64,000 bases of DNA from Brevibacillus porteri (GTDB lineage Bacteria; Bacillota; Bacilli; Brevibacillales; Brevibacillaceae). Below the pieces are notes generated by a model, which was not told the origin of the DNA, did no database searches, and saw nothing but the letters and a program-made list of their open reading frames with translations. The position numbers and the translations under genes are program-made. The stretch lies in contig NZ_PXZO01000055.1 in the NCBI RefSeq assembly GCF_003013475.1, positions 1 through 64,000 on the forward strand, read 5' to 3'. This document shows positions 16,544 to 25,498 of this stretch, piece after piece (positions within the stretch are counted from its first letter, which is position 1; each line of letters begins with the position of its first letter).

Positions 16544-17917
16544 ATGAACATGGGATTGGGGTTATTTCAAGAACAAACACTGAAATTAGTGATGACGCCG
16601 GAATTACGCCAAGCGATTACCATATTGCAGTATTCAGCCATTGATCTCATCTCCTATTTGCAGGATCAGGCCAATGAAAATCCTGTTTTTGACCTTGAAG
16701 TTGCTGGAGAAGTCGCTTCTGCAAAAGCAGAGAAACCAGCTCCTGAGATTGACTGGAAAGAAATTGTGGGCAATCGCGCGACAGGTGAGTACGGTTCGTT
16801 GAAAAATGAAAGCACTTACAATCCGTTGGATTACGTCCAGCAAGGTGCGGAGACGCTGTACGAACATCTGGAGCGTCAACTCGGCTATGTAAAAGGATTC
16901 TCGTCGCTGCAAAAACAGATCGCTCTCTTTTTGATCGGGAATCTGGATGAGAAGGGGTATTTGGAAATTTCACTGGAGGAAGCGAGTACGCGCCTAGGTG
17001 CTGAAATGCTGGAGATTGAGGACGTGTTGTCCGTCTTGCAGCATTTTGATCCAGTAGGCGTAGCTTCACGCAGCCTAGAAGAATGTCTTTTGCTGCAGCT
17101 CGGGCATTTGGCACTCGATGATGAAAAGATCGTTCAGGTCGTTCGCAACCACCTGCAAGATTTGGCGGACAATCGCTATCAGCGGATTGCAGACAAAATC
17201 GGGTGTACACCGCAAGAGGTACAGGCGATGGCAGACTTGATCCGTACGCTGAATCCGCGTCCAGGTGCGGCCTTTTCCGCAGTAGACACAAGATATGTCA
17301 TTCCAGATGTGACGGTAGAGAAGGTCGGGAATGATTATGTAGTATTGGTCAATGATGTTGCTGCACCGCGGCTGAAAATCAACAGCTTCTATGAAAAGAT
17401 GCTGAGCCAGCAAAAAAGTCAGGATGAAGCCAAGCAGTTCATTCACGATAAGCTGAATGCTGCCATGTGGCTGGCAAAAAGTCTGGAGCAGCGCCGCCTG
17501 ACGCTCATGCGTGTAACTCAGGCCATCCTCGATATGCAACGGGAGTTTTTTGATCGGGGGATTCATTACTTAAAGCCCATGACACAAAAAGAAATAGCAG
17601 AGCGGGTCGGCCTGCATGAATCGACGATCAGCCGGGCAACCAGCAACAAATACGTCCAGACACCGCGTGGAATCTTTGAACTGAAGTATTTCTTTACGTC
17701 AGCACTCTCTACATCCAGCGGGGAAGTGACTTCTTCTGAGAGTGTTAAGCGAAGAATCAAAGCACTGATCGAACAAGAAGATCGGAAGTCTCCGTTATCT
17801 GATCAAAAGCTGGGTGAGATGCTGCTTACAGAGGGGATTGAAATCTCCCGCCGTACGGTTGCCAAGTACCGGGAAGAAATGCTGATCCCATCGTCGGCTA
17901 AACGAAAGAGGTTTTAA
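16544..17917 (+). CDS. rpoN: RNA polymerase sigma-54 factor
   Basis: A 457-residue sigma-54 (SigL in Bacillus). The N-terminal activator-interacting region begins MGLGLFQEQTLKLVMTPELRQAI with its Gln/Leu pattern. Core-binding sequences lie in the middle, and the C-terminus has the HTH (TQKEIAERVGLHESTISRA) and the RpoN box (SRRTVAKYREE). Start at the ATG eight bases after AAGGAGG. No sigma-54 enhancer-binding activator is in the window. The adjacent glutaredoxin-like gene starts five bases downstream. Confidence 0.97.
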   Translation: MNMGLGLFQEQTLKLVMTPELRQAITILQYSAIDLISYLQDQANENPVFDLEVAGEVASAKAEKPAPEIDWKEIVGNRATGEYGSLKNESTYNPLDYVQQGAETLYEHLERQLGYVKGFSSLQKQIALFLIGNLDEKGYLEISLEEASTRLGAEMLEIEDVLSVLQHFDPVGVASRSLEECLLLQLGHLALDDEKIVQVVRNHLQDLADNRYQRIADKIGCTPQEVQAMADLIRTLNPRPGAAFSAVDTRYVIPDVTVEKVGNDYVVLVNDVAAPRLKINSFYEKMLSQQKSQDEAKQFIHDKLNAAMWLAKSLEQRRLTLMRVTQAILDMQREFFDRGIHYLKPMTQKEIAERVGLHESTISRATSNKYVQTPRGIFELKYFFTSALSTSSGEVTSSESVKRRIKALIEQEDRKSPLSDQKLGEMLLTEGIEISRRTVAKYREEMLIPSSAKRKRF

Positions 17918-17922
17918 CGGGC

Positions 17923-18195
17923 ATGAATGAAATAACGTTTGAAATTGTCTTGTACGGGAGAAAAAAATGTCATTTGTGCGACGAGGTGGAGCTCTACATC
18001 CGCAGTTTGGCGGAGGAGTTCCCCCTTCGTATGCGCATGGTTGATATTGAAAGTGATCCGGTCTTGCATGAAGAAATGATGTTTGTCATTCCAGTAGTCG
18101 AGATTGATGGAGAAATCGTGTTTCGTTCCATTACACATGTGGTGACGCTAGAGGAGCTGCGAAACGAATTACATAGACGTGCCGCTCGGTCATGA
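17923..18195 (+). CDS. glutaredoxin-like thiol protein
   Basis: A 90-residue thioredoxin-fold protein with a CxxC site, CHLC, at residues 17-20 after the first beta strand, and a cis-Pro in FVIPVVEIDG. It fits the short glutaredoxin/DUF836 type. Likely a cytosolic thiol-disulfide oxidoreductase, substrate unknown. The ATG is five bases after rpoN with only a weak ribosome site, suggesting translational coupling. Its stop codon lies inside the following terminator stem. Confidence 0.85.
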   Translation: MNEITFEIVLYGRKKCHLCDEVELYIRSLAEEFPLRMRMVDIESDPVLHEEMMFVIPVVEIDGEIVFRSITHVVTLEELRNELHRRAARS

Positions 18196-18208
18196 GTGGC
18201 ACTTTTTT
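18179..18208 (+). terminator. terminator before cggR
   Basis: Nine-bp stem GTGCCGCTC/GAGTGGCAC (one G-T), six-base loop, six Ts. It isolates the glycolytic operon from rpoN transcription. Confidence 0.88.
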
Positions 18209-18290
18209 ATAGGGACTCGGGGGAACTTGCAAGATATTGTTAAATATGATACATTCAAGTTGTAGCAAGTGATCTTTTTTTTGCACCAAG

Positions 18291-18330
18291 TGGGACAAAA
18301 AATGTATATACAGGGACATAAAACGTCCCG
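18291..18330. promoter_or_regulatory. probable CggR operator
   Basis: Two GGGAC direct repeats 21 bases apart, each followed six bases later by TGTA or CGTC, approximate the CggR consensus CGGGAC-N6-TGTC in tandem. The right half also forms the palindrome GGGAC-N7-GTCCC. It lies 33-72 bases before cggR. In B. subtilis CggR binds this type of site until fructose-1,6-bisphosphate releases it. Confidence 0.7.
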
Positions 18331-18362
18331 ATCAACAATTTGTAACCAAGGAAGAAGGCAAA

Positions 18363-19388
18363 ATGCGACGTTTACTGGAACTGCAACAAAAATTGTTGCC
18401 TGACTTGATTCAGGTTTTGCGTCAGCGGTACATGTTGCTCCGATCCATCTATCATTTGCAGCCGATTGGCAGAAGAGGTCTAGCTCAAGCCATGGATACT
18501 ACTGAGCGTATTTTGCGGGCAGAAGTGGAACTGCTAAAAGAGACGGGGCTCCTTCATGTAACGGCTGCGGGAATGAGCCTGAGTGAAGAAGGGCAACAAG
18601 TCTTGGACGACATGGAGCCTCTCGTCGGAGACCTATTCGGCCTTACTGACTTGGCGGAGCGCCTGCAAAAAAAGCTGGGCATATCAGAAGTCATTGTGGT
18701 GCAGGGCAATGCAGACCAATCGCCTTGGGTAAAGGAAGAGCTGGGACGGGTAGGGGCAAGGGTACTCAAACAGGTCGTGCAAGAAGGAGACATTGTAGCG
18801 GTAACAGGTGGTTCATCCATCGCCAGCGTAGCAAGTCATCTGACGCCTTCTGCTTCGTTCAAAAACGTTCAGTTTGTCCCTGCTCGCGGTGGACTGGGAG
18901 AACGCGTAGAGCTACAAGCGAATACGCTCGCTTCCGCCATGGCAGCGAAAACAGGTGCTTCTTATCGGCTTCTTCACGTACCGGATCGCCTTCATCCAGA
19001 AGCCTTGCAGACATTGGTCAAAGAGCCGCAAGTGCAAGATGTGTTGTCGCTCTTGGGCGAGACTCGAATCGTTTTGCATGGAATCGGGGATGCCGTCACG
19101 ATGGCGAGAAGGCGGAATTATTCGGAGGAAGAGCTCGCAGAATTAGTGGAGACGGGTGCTGTATCAGAAGCATTCGGCTACTACTTTAATGAAGCGGGAG
19201 AAACGGTCCACAGAATGCCGACAATTGGTTTACAGCTAGAGGAAGTGCACAAGGCAGAAACCGTGCTCTCCATTGCGGGGGGCGAAAGCAAGGCAAAAGC
19301 GATTCTTTCCTTTGCTAAGCAATCGTGTCAGAATGTACTCATTACGGACGAAGGGGCAGCTTACACGCTGTTGTCCGCACGATTGTAA
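18363..19388 (+). CDS. cggR: central glycolytic genes regulator
   Basis: A 341-residue SorC/DeoR-family repressor. The N-terminal winged helix (residues about 20-75: RYMLLRSIYHLQPIGRRGLAQAM...) is followed by a sugar-phosphate-binding domain with VAVTGGSSIA and ITDEGAA. CggR represses the gap-pgk-tpi-pgm-eno operon and is inactivated by fructose-1,6-bisphosphate. The ATG follows AAGGAAG. It is the first gene of the operon and has a likely autoregulatory site upstream. Confidence 0.95.
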   Translation: MRRLLELQQKLLPDLIQVLRQRYMLLRSIYHLQPIGRRGLAQAMDTTERILRAEVELLKETGLLHVTAAGMSLSEEGQQVLDDMEPLVGDLFGLTDLAERLQKKLGISEVIVVQGNADQSPWVKEELGRVGARVLKQVVQEGDIVAVTGGSSIASVASHLTPSASFKNVQFVPARGGLGERVELQANTLASAMAAKTGASYRLLHVPDRLHPEALQTLVKEPQVQDVLSLLGETRIVLHGIGDAVTMARRRNYSEEELAELVETGAVSEAFGYYFNEAGETVHRMPTIGLQLEEVHKAETVLSIAGGESKAKAILSFAKQSCQNVLITDEGAAYTLLSARL

Positions 19389-19406
19389 CGGAAGGAAGTC
19401 GGTCGC

Positions 19407-20771
19407 ATGTCTATCACATCGGTAACACCCATCTTGGCAATGATCGCTGGCATCATTTTGAGCCTATCGCTCGGTTTTCCGATCGCATGGGGGATTGTTT
19501 TTGCGATCTTGGTCACACTGGTTAGTGTAAAAAGATTGGGTTATCCGTGGAAGCAGCAGTTCGTGTTTGGCTGGGAAGGTGTCCAAAAGGCAAAGCCCGT
19601 CCTTACGATTCTGTTTTTAGTAGGACTCTTGATTCCGCTTTTAATGATGGGAGGAACTATACCCGCCATCATTTACTACGGATTGTCGATTGTGAATGTC
19701 GAGTATTTGTTCGTTCTCTCTTTTCTGTTGACCGCAGGCGTCAGTTATTTATTGGGTACATCAATCGGTACGCTGAGTACGATTGGGCTGTCTCTGATGG
19801 GCATCGCACACGCAGCAGGGATATCACCTGCGATCGTAGGAGGTGCGCTCATCTCTGGAGCGATGGTGGGGGAACGTTTCTCACCGATATCGAGCAGTCG
19901 TTTACTGGTGCTTTCCAATGTCGGTATGACAGAAGAGCAGGAAAGAAGAATACGGCGTCCTGCTTTGCTTACGGTAGCGATTTGCGCGTTACTTTTCCTG
20001 ATTCTTGATCTGTTTCGACCTCAGGCGAGCTCGACGGATACCATTCAAATGTACCAAGAGCTGTTAGTCAGCCATTTTTCTGTACATTGGCTACTCATGC
20101 TGCCTCTCGTCGTGTTAATTGCATCTTTCGCACTGAGAGTAAAAGCGGTGAAGGCATTGTTTTACGGTATTGGAGCCAGTGCGATTCTAGTCGGGATCAA
20201 TGGGAATTTGGATGTGAAGACGTTTTTTACATCGATGTTAGTTGGATTTGAGCTTCATTCAGGAACGCCGCTGGATCAACTGGTCCATGGGGGCGGGATG
20301 TTCGCCATATTCAGTGTTCTGGCGTTAATCATTCTCGCAGGCTTTTTAAACGGCATTTTGAACAGAGCCAATTTATTAACCCCCATCGTAGACAAAATGA
20401 TGGGCCATACAAAAAATAAGACGGTATTGGTAGCGAAGGCAGCGGCATTATCGTTGTTAGTGGTCATCATCAGCTGTAATCAAACCATTCCAATACTGGT
20501 TCTCGGCTCTACTCTTCTCGGACGGTTCTCCCAATGGGAGGGAGGGCGCGAGCTGTTGGGCAAGACGATGTTGGACTCCACAGTTGTCATGCCTGTACTG
20601 ATCCCGTGGAACGGTCTATCGATGATGATGGCACTCACGTTAGGTGTTTCGACGATCCAGACATTGCCCTTTGTGTTTTTTCCAATCTTATTACCGATTG
20701 TTACGATATTATCGACCCGCTGGTTTTCGCCAGAGGGCAGGTTTCTCGCGATGAAGAATAAAGCTAGCTAA
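19407..20771 (+). CDS. NhaC-family Na+/H+ (or organic acid) antiporter
   Basis: A 454-residue membrane protein with about 11-12 helices. The stretch GTSIGTLSTIGLSLMGIA...ISGAMVGERFSPISSS is characteristic of the NhaC/ArsB-NhaD superfamily, and the NQTIPILVLG loop is also typical. It may exchange Na+ for H+, or malate for lactate as in MleN-type members; the sequence does not separate these. It starts 18 bases after cggR with GGAAGG before the ATG and ends 19 bases before gap, so it is embedded in the glycolytic operon. This insertion is unusual among Bacillales. Confidence 0.88.
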   Translation: MSITSVTPILAMIAGIILSLSLGFPIAWGIVFAILVTLVSVKRLGYPWKQQFVFGWEGVQKAKPVLTILFLVGLLIPLLMMGGTIPAIIYYGLSIVNVEYLFVLSFLLTAGVSYLLGTSIGTLSTIGLSLMGIAHAAGISPAIVGGALISGAMVGERFSPISSSRLLVLSNVGMTEEQERRIRRPALLTVAICALLFLILDLFRPQASSTDTIQMYQELLVSHFSVHWLLMLPLVVLIASFALRVKAVKALFYGIGASAILVGINGNLDVKTFFTSMLVGFELHSGTPLDQLVHGGGMFAIFSVLALIILAGFLNGILNRANLLTPIVDKMMGHTKNKTVLVAKAAALSLLVVIISCNQTIPILVLGSTLLGRFSQWEGGRELLGKTMLDSTVVMPVLIPWNGLSMMMALTLGVSTIQTLPFVFFPILLPIVTILSTRWFSPEGRFLAMKNKAS

Positions 20772-20790
20772 TGAGCAGGAGGTATACATT

Positions 20791-21795
20791 ATGGTAAAAG
20801 TAGGTATTAACGGATTTGGTCGTATCGGTCGTAACGTATTTCGTGCAGCACTGAACAATCCGAATGTAGAAATCGTGGCGGTCAATGACCTGACAGATGC
20901 ACACACACTGGCTCACCTTTTGAAATATGACTCTGTTCATGGTGTTCTGAACGTGAGCGTTGAAGCTTCCGAAAACACGCTCATCGTTGACGGCAAAGAA
21001 ATCAAGGTGTTGGCAGAGCGCGACCCAGCTCAACTCAAATGGGCAGATTACGGTGTTGAAATTGTAGTGGAATCGACTGGACGCTTCACGAAGCGCGAAG
21101 ATGCAGCGAAGCACCTGGAAGGTGGCGCGAAAAAAGTCATCATCTCCGCTCCAGCAACAAACGAAGACATTACAGTCGTAATCGGTGTAAACGAAGACAA
21201 GTACGATCCAGCTCAACACACTGTGATCTCCAACGCATCCTGCACAACGAACTGCTTGGCGCCTTATGCGAAGGTTCTCAATGAAAAATTCGGTATCGTA
21301 CGCGGATTGATGACAACCGTTCACTCTTACACCAATGACCAACAAATTCTCGACCTGCCGCACAAAGATTTGCGCCGTGCCCGTGCAGCTGCGGAGAACA
21401 TCATTCCAACCTCTACAGGAGCGGCAAAAGCGGTAGCACTCGTACTGCCTGAGCTGAAAGGCAAGCTGAATGGTTTCGCAATGCGCGTACCAACTCCAAA
21501 CGTATCTGTAGTAGACTTGGTAGTTGAGTTGAAGACTGATGCAACTGTTGAAGAAATCAACAACGCTCTGAAAGAAGCGGCAGAAGGCCCACTCAAAGGC
21601 ATTCTCGGCTACTCCGAAGAGCCACTCGTATCGTCTGATTACAATGGAAACCCTGCATCCTCCACAATTGATGCTTTGTCTACAATGGTACTGGAAGGAA
21701 ACATGGTGAAAGTCGTTTCCTGGTACGATAACGAGTGGGGTTACTCCAATCGTGTCGTAGACTTGTGTCATTATGTTGCACAGCGCGGCTTCTAA
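20791..21795 (+). CDS. gap: glyceraldehyde-3-phosphate dehydrogenase
   Basis: A 334-residue type-I GAPDH that oxidises glyceraldehyde-3-phosphate to 1,3-bisphosphoglycerate with NAD+. The Rossmann motif INGFGRIGR begins the protein; Asp33 in VNDLTD indicates NAD preference. The catalytic Cys151 is in SNASCTTNC. This is the glycolytic GapA type. AGGAGG lies upstream. A strong hairpin follows, before pgk. Confidence 0.98.
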   Translation: MVKVGINGFGRIGRNVFRAALNNPNVEIVAVNDLTDAHTLAHLLKYDSVHGVLNVSVEASENTLIVDGKEIKVLAERDPAQLKWADYGVEIVVESTGRFTKREDAAKHLEGGAKKVIISAPATNEDITVVIGVNEDKYDPAQHTVISNASCTTNCLAPYAKVLNEKFGIVRGLMTTVHSYTNDQQILDLPHKDLRRARAAAENIIPTSTGAAKAVALVLPELKGKLNGFAMRVPTPNVSVVDLVVELKTDATVEEINNALKEAAEGPLKGILGYSEEPLVSSDYNGNPASSTIDALSTMVLEGNMVKVVSWYDNEWGYSNRVVDLCHYVAQRGF

Positions 21796-21821
21796 CACGT
21801 AAAATAGAACTGTTGTGGAAA

Positions 21822-21845
21822 AAAAGGGAGAGCAATCTCCCTTTT
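21822..21845 (+). terminator. gap-pgk intercistronic hairpin
   Basis: Perfect ten-bp stem AAAAGGGAGA/TCTCCCTTTT with a GCAA tetraloop. The downstream sequence is CCCATATC, not a T-run, so it is probably a partial terminator or an mRNA 3'-end stabiliser that raises gap relative to pgk. Confidence 0.65.
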
Positions 21846-21894
21846 CCCATATCTTTTTTCCGAATAAAAAGCCAATGATTTGGGAGGATCGTTC

Positions 21895-23079
21895 ATGAAC
21901 AAGAAATCTATCCGCGATGTTGAGCTGGCAGGCAAGCGCGTATTCTGCCGCGTCGACTTTAACGTGCCGATGCAGGACGGGGTAATCACCGACGATACAC
22001 GCATTCGTGCTGCTGTACCAACCATCCGTTTCATGATGGAGGCAGGAGCCAAAGTAATCCTGGCGAGCCATTTTGGGCGACCTAAAGGCCAAGTAGTGGA
22101 AGAGATGCGTCTTACTCCTGTCGCAGCACATCTATCCTCGCTCTTGGGCAAGGACGTGCGTAAGCTGGAGGATTGCCATGGTGCTGACGTAGAAGCGGCA
22201 GTAGAACGGATGGAGTCTGGCGACGTCATCCTGTTGGAAAACGTGCGCTTCCATGCGGGAGAAGAAAAGAACGATCCAGAACTGGCAAAAAGCTTTGCGG
22301 CCTTGGCTGATCTGTTTGTCAATGATGCTTTCGGGACAGCTCACCGGGCACATGCTTCTACAGCGGGAATCGCTGAGTACATACCAGCAGTTGCGGGCTT
22401 GTTGATGGAAAAGGAGATTCGCTTCATGGGCGGAGCCTTGTCCAATCCGGAGCGTCCGTTTACAGCGATTGTCGGCGGTGCAAAAGTAAAAGATAAGATT
22501 GCTGTCATTGAAAATTTGTTGACCAAAGTCGATCACCTGATTATCGGCGGCGGTATGGCGAATACATTCCTCAAAGCACAAGGTTACGGTATTGGTGCTT
22601 CTCTGTGTGAAGACGACAAGCTCGATCTCGCACGTACGTTGATGGATCAGGCGAAAGAGCGCGGCGTTCAATTGCTGATGCCAGTTGATGTTGTGGTAGC
22701 TGATCGTTTTGCGGCAGATGCCGAGAAGAAGGTCGTAGCAATTGATGCGATTCCAGAGGGCTGGATGGCACTCGATATCGGGCCAAAAACAGTGGAGCAG
22801 TACCACAGCGCCATTGTAGAATCCAAAACAGTGGTGTGGAACGGTCCGATGGGCGTATTTGAAATGGATGCTTTTGCAGGCGGCACGATTGGTGTAGCCA
22901 AGGCGATGGCAGCATGCAGCGGTACGACCATCATCGGTGGCGGGGATTCCGTAGCAGCTGTGGAGAAAGCAGGCGTTGCCGAGCAGATGACACACATTTC
23001 TACAGGTGGCGGAGCGTCTCTGGAATTCATGGAAGGCAAGGAACTGCCAGGCGTAGCTGTGTTGGCAGATAATCAATAA
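21895..23079 (+). CDS. pgk: phosphoglycerate kinase
   Basis: A 394-residue enzyme transferring phosphate from 1,3-bisphosphoglycerate to ADP. The signature RVDFNVPMQDG near the N-terminus, ASHFGRPKG for substrate binding, and the C-terminal nucleotide loop GGGDSVAA are all present. The ATG at 21895 follows GGGAGGA; a TTG at 21880 overlaps the ribosome site and is rejected. Confidence 0.98.
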   Translation: MNKKSIRDVELAGKRVFCRVDFNVPMQDGVITDDTRIRAAVPTIRFMMEAGAKVILASHFGRPKGQVVEEMRLTPVAAHLSSLLGKDVRKLEDCHGADVEAAVERMESGDVILLENVRFHAGEEKNDPELAKSFAALADLFVNDAFGTAHRAHASTAGIAEYIPAVAGLLMEKEIRFMGGALSNPERPFTAIVGGAKVKDKIAVIENLLTKVDHLIIGGGMANTFLKAQGYGIGASLCEDDKLDLARTLMDQAKERGVQLLMPVDVVVADRFAADAEKKVVAIDAIPEGWMALDIGPKTVEQYHSAIVESKTVVWNGPMGVFEMDAFAGGTIGVAKAMAACSGTTIIGGGDSVAAVEKAGVAEQMTHISTGGGASLEFMEGKELPGVAVLADNQ

Positions 23080-23100
23080 GAGCGAAGAGGGGGAGTTTGC

Positions 23101-23859
23101 ATGCGAACACCAATTATCGCGGGGAACTGGAAGATGTTCAAGACGATGGCCGAGGCAAGAGCATTTGCGCAGGACGCCAAGGCAGGCAACAATACTTCCG
23201 GGGTACAAAAAGTCATTTGCGCACCATTTACAGCGTTGGCTTCACTTAAGGAAGAACTGGCGGGCACGGATATTGCCATCGGCGCGCAAAACATGCATTT
23301 TGAAGAGCAAGGTGCTTATACAGGTGAAATCAGCGCCTCTATGCTGAAAGAAATCGGTGTGGAGTACGTGATCCTTGGTCACTCCGAGCGCCGTCAGTAT
23401 TTCAATGAAACAGATGAGACCGTGAACAAAAAGGTTGTAGCCGCATTAGCAGCAGGTCTCGTACCGATTGTGTGCGTAGGCGAGAGTCTGGAGCAGCGGG
23501 AAGCGGGCGAGACAGCTGACGTCGTTCGTACGCAGACAGAAGGTGCCTTTGCTGGAGTGGACGCTGCACAAGTGGCAGATACCGTTATTGCATACGAGCC
23601 GATTTGGGCGATTGGCACAGGCAAGTCTTCCACGGCAGAGGATGCCAATGAAACGATTGCCATTATTCGTAGCGTAATCGGTGAACGCTTCGGACAAGCG
23701 ACAGCTGAAAAAGTGCGCATTCAATACGGCGGAAGCGTAAAGCCGGAAAACATCGCAAGCTACATGTCACAGCCGGATATCGACGGAGCATTGGTCGGTG
23801 GAGCGAGTCTTGTAGCGGACAGTTACTTGCAGCTTGTGGCAGGAGCTACGTCGCGATAG
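23101..23859 (+). CDS. tpiA: triosephosphate isomerase
   Basis: A 252-residue TIM barrel interconverting dihydroxyacetone phosphate and glyceraldehyde-3-phosphate. Catalytic residues are Lys11 (AGNWKM), His94 (ILGHSERR) and Glu166 (AYEPIWAIGTG); the phosphate-binding GGS follows (IQYGGSVKPEN). Twenty-one bases after pgk with a GAGGGGGAG ribosome site. Confidence 0.98.
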   Translation: MRTPIIAGNWKMFKTMAEARAFAQDAKAGNNTSGVQKVICAPFTALASLKEELAGTDIAIGAQNMHFEEQGAYTGEISASMLKEIGVEYVILGHSERRQYFNETDETVNKKVVAALAAGLVPIVCVGESLEQREAGETADVVRTQTEGAFAGVDAAQVADTVIAYEPIWAIGTGKSSTAEDANETIAIIRSVIGERFGQATAEKVRIQYGGSVKPENIASYMSQPDIDGALVGGASLVADSYLQLVAGATSR

Positions 23860-23871
23860 GAGGAGAAAGCA

Positions 23872-25413
23872 ATGGCACAAAGACCAAAACCGGTTGCCCT
23901 TTTGATTGTAGATGGTTTTGCTCTGCGTAACGAGACGCATGGAAACGCAGTAGCACAAGCCAACAAGCCGAATTTCGACCGTTACTGGAACCAATACCCT
24001 CACGCGACACTGGAGGCAAGCGGGCTGGCTGTTGGGCTTCCAGAAGGACAGATGGGGAACTCCGAAGTAGGCCATCTCAATATCGGCGCAGGGCGTGTTG
24101 TTTATCAGGATTTGACGCGCATTACCAAGTCGATTCAAGAAGGCGCTTTTTTTGAAAACGAAACACTGATCGCTGCTTTCCAGCACGCGAAGCAAAACGG
24201 CAAGCAGCTTCATCTGTTCGGGCTTTTGTCCGATGGTGGTGTACACAGTCATATTAACCACCTGTTTGCAATGCTCGAGTTGGCGAAAAAGCAGGACTTT
24301 GTGGATGTGTTCATCCACGGTTTCCTCGATGGTCGCGATGTATCGCCTGACAGTGCAGTGGGATATATCGAACAGCTGCAAGCCAAAATCGCAGAGATCG
24401 GCGTTGGTCGCATTGCTACCGTACAAGGTCGCTACTACGCGATGGATCGGGACAAACGCTGGGAGCGCGTAGAGAAGGCGTATCGTGCCATGGTGTACGC
24501 AGATGCTCCGGCTTATCGTGATCCGGTTCAAGCAGTAAAAGAATCCTACGAAAAGTCCATTATGGATGAGTTTGTCATGCCAACCGTGATTCTCGATGAG
24601 GCAGGAAAACCAGTGACGACCGTTCAAAGCGGCGATTCGGTTATTTTTTATAATTTCCGCCCGGATCGTGCGATTCAAATGTCGCAAGCCTTTACGAATG
24701 AAGATTTCCGTGGCTTTGACCGCGGAGATGAGCGTCCACGCGATCTGCATTTTGTGTGCTTGACGCATTTTTCCGAGACAGTTGACGGGTATGTCGCTTA
24801 CAAGCCTTCCAATCTGGATAACACGTTGGGAGAGGTGCTTTCCCAGCAAGGCTTGAAGCAGTTGCGCATTGCCGAGACGGAGAAATATCCGCATGTGACG
24901 TTCTTCTTTAGTGGCGGGCGGGAAAAGGAGTTTCCAGGTGAGACGCGTATCTTAATTCCTTCGCCAAAAGTGGCGACGTACGATTTGCAGCCGGAGATGA
25001 GTGCTCCAGAGCTGACAGACGCGGTTGTCGCTGAGATCGAGGCGGAAAATTTTGATGCGATCATCCTGAACTTTGCCAACTGCGACATGGTTGGTCATTC
25101 CGGTATGATGGAGCCAACGATCAAAGCAGTCGAGACGGTCGATGCATGCTTGGGCCGAGTGGTCGATGCCATCGTAGCAAAAGGCGGCGTAGCCGTCATC
25201 ACAGCTGACCACGGCAACGCGGATCTGATGCTGGATGAAGCGGGACGTCCGATTACTTCACACAGTACGTATCCGGTGCCTGTAATCGTGACTAAAGACG
25301 GGGCTGCTCTGCGCGAAGACGGTATTTTGGCCGACTTGTCGCCAACGCTTTTGGAGCTTTTGGGGGTAGCGCAACCGGTTGAAATGACAGGCAAATCGTT
25401 ACTTGCAAAATAG
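23872..25413 (+). CDS. gpmI: 2,3-bisphosphoglycerate-independent phosphoglycerate mutase
   Basis: A 513-residue Mn-dependent alkaline-phosphatase-superfamily mutase. The metal-ligand Asp14 is in LIVDGFALR and the phosphorylated Ser64 in QMGNSEVGHLNIGAGR; late metal ligands appear in CDMVGHSG and ITADHGNAD. In spore formers this enzyme's pH and Mn dependence lets 3-phosphoglycerate accumulate in the forespore. Starts 12 bases after tpiA, with TAGGAGGAG upstream. Confidence 0.98.
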   Translation: MAQRPKPVALLIVDGFALRNETHGNAVAQANKPNFDRYWNQYPHATLEASGLAVGLPEGQMGNSEVGHLNIGAGRVVYQDLTRITKSIQEGAFFENETLIAAFQHAKQNGKQLHLFGLLSDGGVHSHINHLFAMLELAKKQDFVDVFIHGFLDGRDVSPDSAVGYIEQLQAKIAEIGVGRIATVQGRYYAMDRDKRWERVEKAYRAMVYADAPAYRDPVQAVKESYEKSIMDEFVMPTVILDEAGKPVTTVQSGDSVIFYNFRPDRAIQMSQAFTNEDFRGFDRGDERPRDLHFVCLTHFSETVDGYVAYKPSNLDNTLGEVLSQQGLKQLRIAETEKYPHVTFFFSGGREKEFPGETRILIPSPKVATYDLQPEMSAPELTDAVVAEIEAENFDAIILNFANCDMVGHSGMMEPTIKAVETVDACLGRVVDAIVAKGGVAVITADHGNADLMLDEAGRPITSHSTYPVPVIVTKDGAALREDGILADLSPTLLELLGVAQPVEMTGKSLLAK

Positions 25414-25498
25414 GCTTTACTGGGACACACTGTAAGGGTAGCTTGGCGTTTATCGAAATAGATTGTAAGTGCACATGAAAAAAGGAGATGGACGAGAA

